From Pseudomonadota bacterium (GTDB lineage: Bacteria; Pseudomonadota; Gammaproteobacteria; Burkholderiales; SG8-39), in assembly GCA_021825225.1 (NCBI GenBank), contig JAKAIH010000182.1, forward strand, positions 1-6,054: DNA of 6,054 bases, read 5' to 3'. Positions 5,339 to 6,054 of the stretch are shown here, piece after piece. Position numbers and translations under genes: made by a program. The notes under the pieces were generated by a model. That model had not been told where the DNA came from, ran no database searches, and worked only from the letters and a program-made list of their open reading frames with translations. Positions within the stretch are counted from its first letter, which is position 1. Each line of letters starts with the position of its first letter.

Positions 5339-6054
5339 ATGGACTCACTGATTATTGCAGGCAAGGCATATGCCTCGCGCCTGCTCATAGGCACCGGCAA
5401 GTACAAGGACTTCGACGAGACGCGGCGCGCGGTCGAGGCGAGCGGGGCGCAGATCGTCACCGTGGCGATCCGCCGCACCAACATCGGCCAGAATGCGGGC
5501 GAGCCTTCGCTGCTCGATGCGCTGCCGCCGTCCAAATACACCTACCTGCCCAATACCGCCGGCTGCTACACCGCGGATGACGCAGTACGCACGCTGCGCC
5601 TCGCGCGCGAACTGCTCGACGGCCACGAGCTGGTGAAGCTCGAAGTGCTGGGCGATCCGAAGAGCCTGTTTCCGAACATGATGGAAACGCTCAAGGCCGC
5701 CGAAACCCTGGTCAAGGAGGGCTTCAAGGTGATGGTGTACTGCAGCGACGATCCCATCCTGGCCAAGCGCCTGGAGGAAATCGGCTGTGTCGCGGTGATG
5801 CCGCTCGCCTCGCTCATCGGCTCCGGCATGGGCATACTCAATCCCTGGAACCTGCAGCTGATCCTGGAGAACGCCAAGGTGCCGGTGATCGTCGACGCCG
5901 GCGTGGGCACCGCCTCCGACGCGGCGATCGCGATGGAACTGGGCTGCGACGGCGTGCTCATGAATACTGCAATTGCAGGCGCGAAGAATCCGGTGCTCAT
6001 GGCGCAGGCGATGAAAAAAGCGGTCGAGGCCGGTCGCGAGGCCTATCTCGCCGG
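5339..6054 (+). CDS. thiG: Thiazole synthase ThiG, 3' end beyond the window
   Basis: A cytoplasmic TIM-barrel enzyme that joins 1-deoxy-D-xylulose 5-phosphate, dehydroglycine and sulfur from ThiS thiocarboxylate into the thiamin thiazole phosphate. The match to ThiG is strong along the whole visible length: [11 protein letters not shown] (15-25), [22 protein letters not shown] (71-92), KLEVLGD (100-106) with the Schiff-base Lys100, [13 protein letters not shown] (154-166), [12 protein letters not shown] (185-196, including Asp186) and [12 protein letters not shown] (205-216). Lys100 and Asp186 have the same spacing as Lys96 and Asp182 of Bacillus subtilis ThiG. Some 238 codons are present, so about 20-30 C-terminal residues are missing. 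Start ATG 5339 has a modest AGGA (5330-5333) overlapping the stop of the preceding gene. The [16 protein letters not shown] stretch (45-60) resembles betaproteobacterial versions as I remember them. The dehydroglycine-forming enzyme (ThiO or ThiH) and ThiF are not in the window. Confidence 0.96.
   Translation, partial: MDSLIIAGKAYASRLLIGTGKYKDFDETRRAVEASGAQIVTVAIRRTNIGQNAGEPSLLDALPPSKYTYLPNTAGCYTADDAVRTLRLARELLDGHELVKLEVLGDPKSLFPNMMETLKAAETLVKEGFKVMVYCSDDPILAKRLEEIGCVAVMPLASLIGSGMGILNPWNLQLILENAKVPVIVDAGVGTASDAAIAMELGCDGVLMNTAIAGAKNPVLMAQAMKKAVEAGREAYLA

Overview
The window is GC-rich bacterial DNA (well over 60% G+C by eye) with all recognisable genes on the + strand. It holds two functional blocks. 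The ThiG sequence and the general style of the genes suggest a proteobacterium, most likely a betaproteobacterium. That is a judgement from remembered family sequences, not a search result.

Block 1 (about 165-4465) is a copper-homeostasis operon: copA (Cu(I)-exporting P1B ATPase, 252-2651), copZ (small HMA copper chaperone, 2696-2905), csoR (Cu(I)-sensing repressor, 2889-3206) and a major-facilitator-superfamily transporter (3281-4465). It is preceded by an AT-rich promoter island with a near-consensus sigma70 promoter (TTGACA, 17 bp, TATGAT). Two copies of a perfect inverted repeat, ATACCC-N5-GGGTAT, flank and fill that promoter. One copy abuts the -35 and the other occupies the -35/-10 spacer. 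This repeat looks like known CsoR operators, and a CsoR with an intact Cys-His-Cys copper triad is encoded third in the operon, so the system looks like a closed autoregulatory loop. Copper binding would release CsoR, and the operon would then make the pump, the chaperone that delivers copper to it, more repressor and the transporter. A terminator-like hairpin lies at the copA stop codon and may lower expression of the genes downstream of it.

Block 2 (about 4500 to the end) is a thiamin thiazole operon. A plausible promoter at 4504-4532 leads into a roughly 110-nt leader. That leader encodes a possible 20-codon peptide whose stop overlaps the thiS start. The genes are thiS (sulfur carrier protein, 4646-4849), an OsmC-family thiol protein (4852-5331), and thiG (thiazole synthase, 5339 to beyond the window). 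The OsmC-family gene sits between thiS and thiG with gaps of only 2 and 7 nt, so it is very probably co-transcribed and may serve the sulfur or redox chemistry of thiazole formation. No TPP riboswitch is recognisable upstream.

Bases 1-165 contain no gene I can identify. They show GC-rich hairpins and short open frames only. I saw no RNA genes, insertion sequences, CRISPR arrays or attachment sites.
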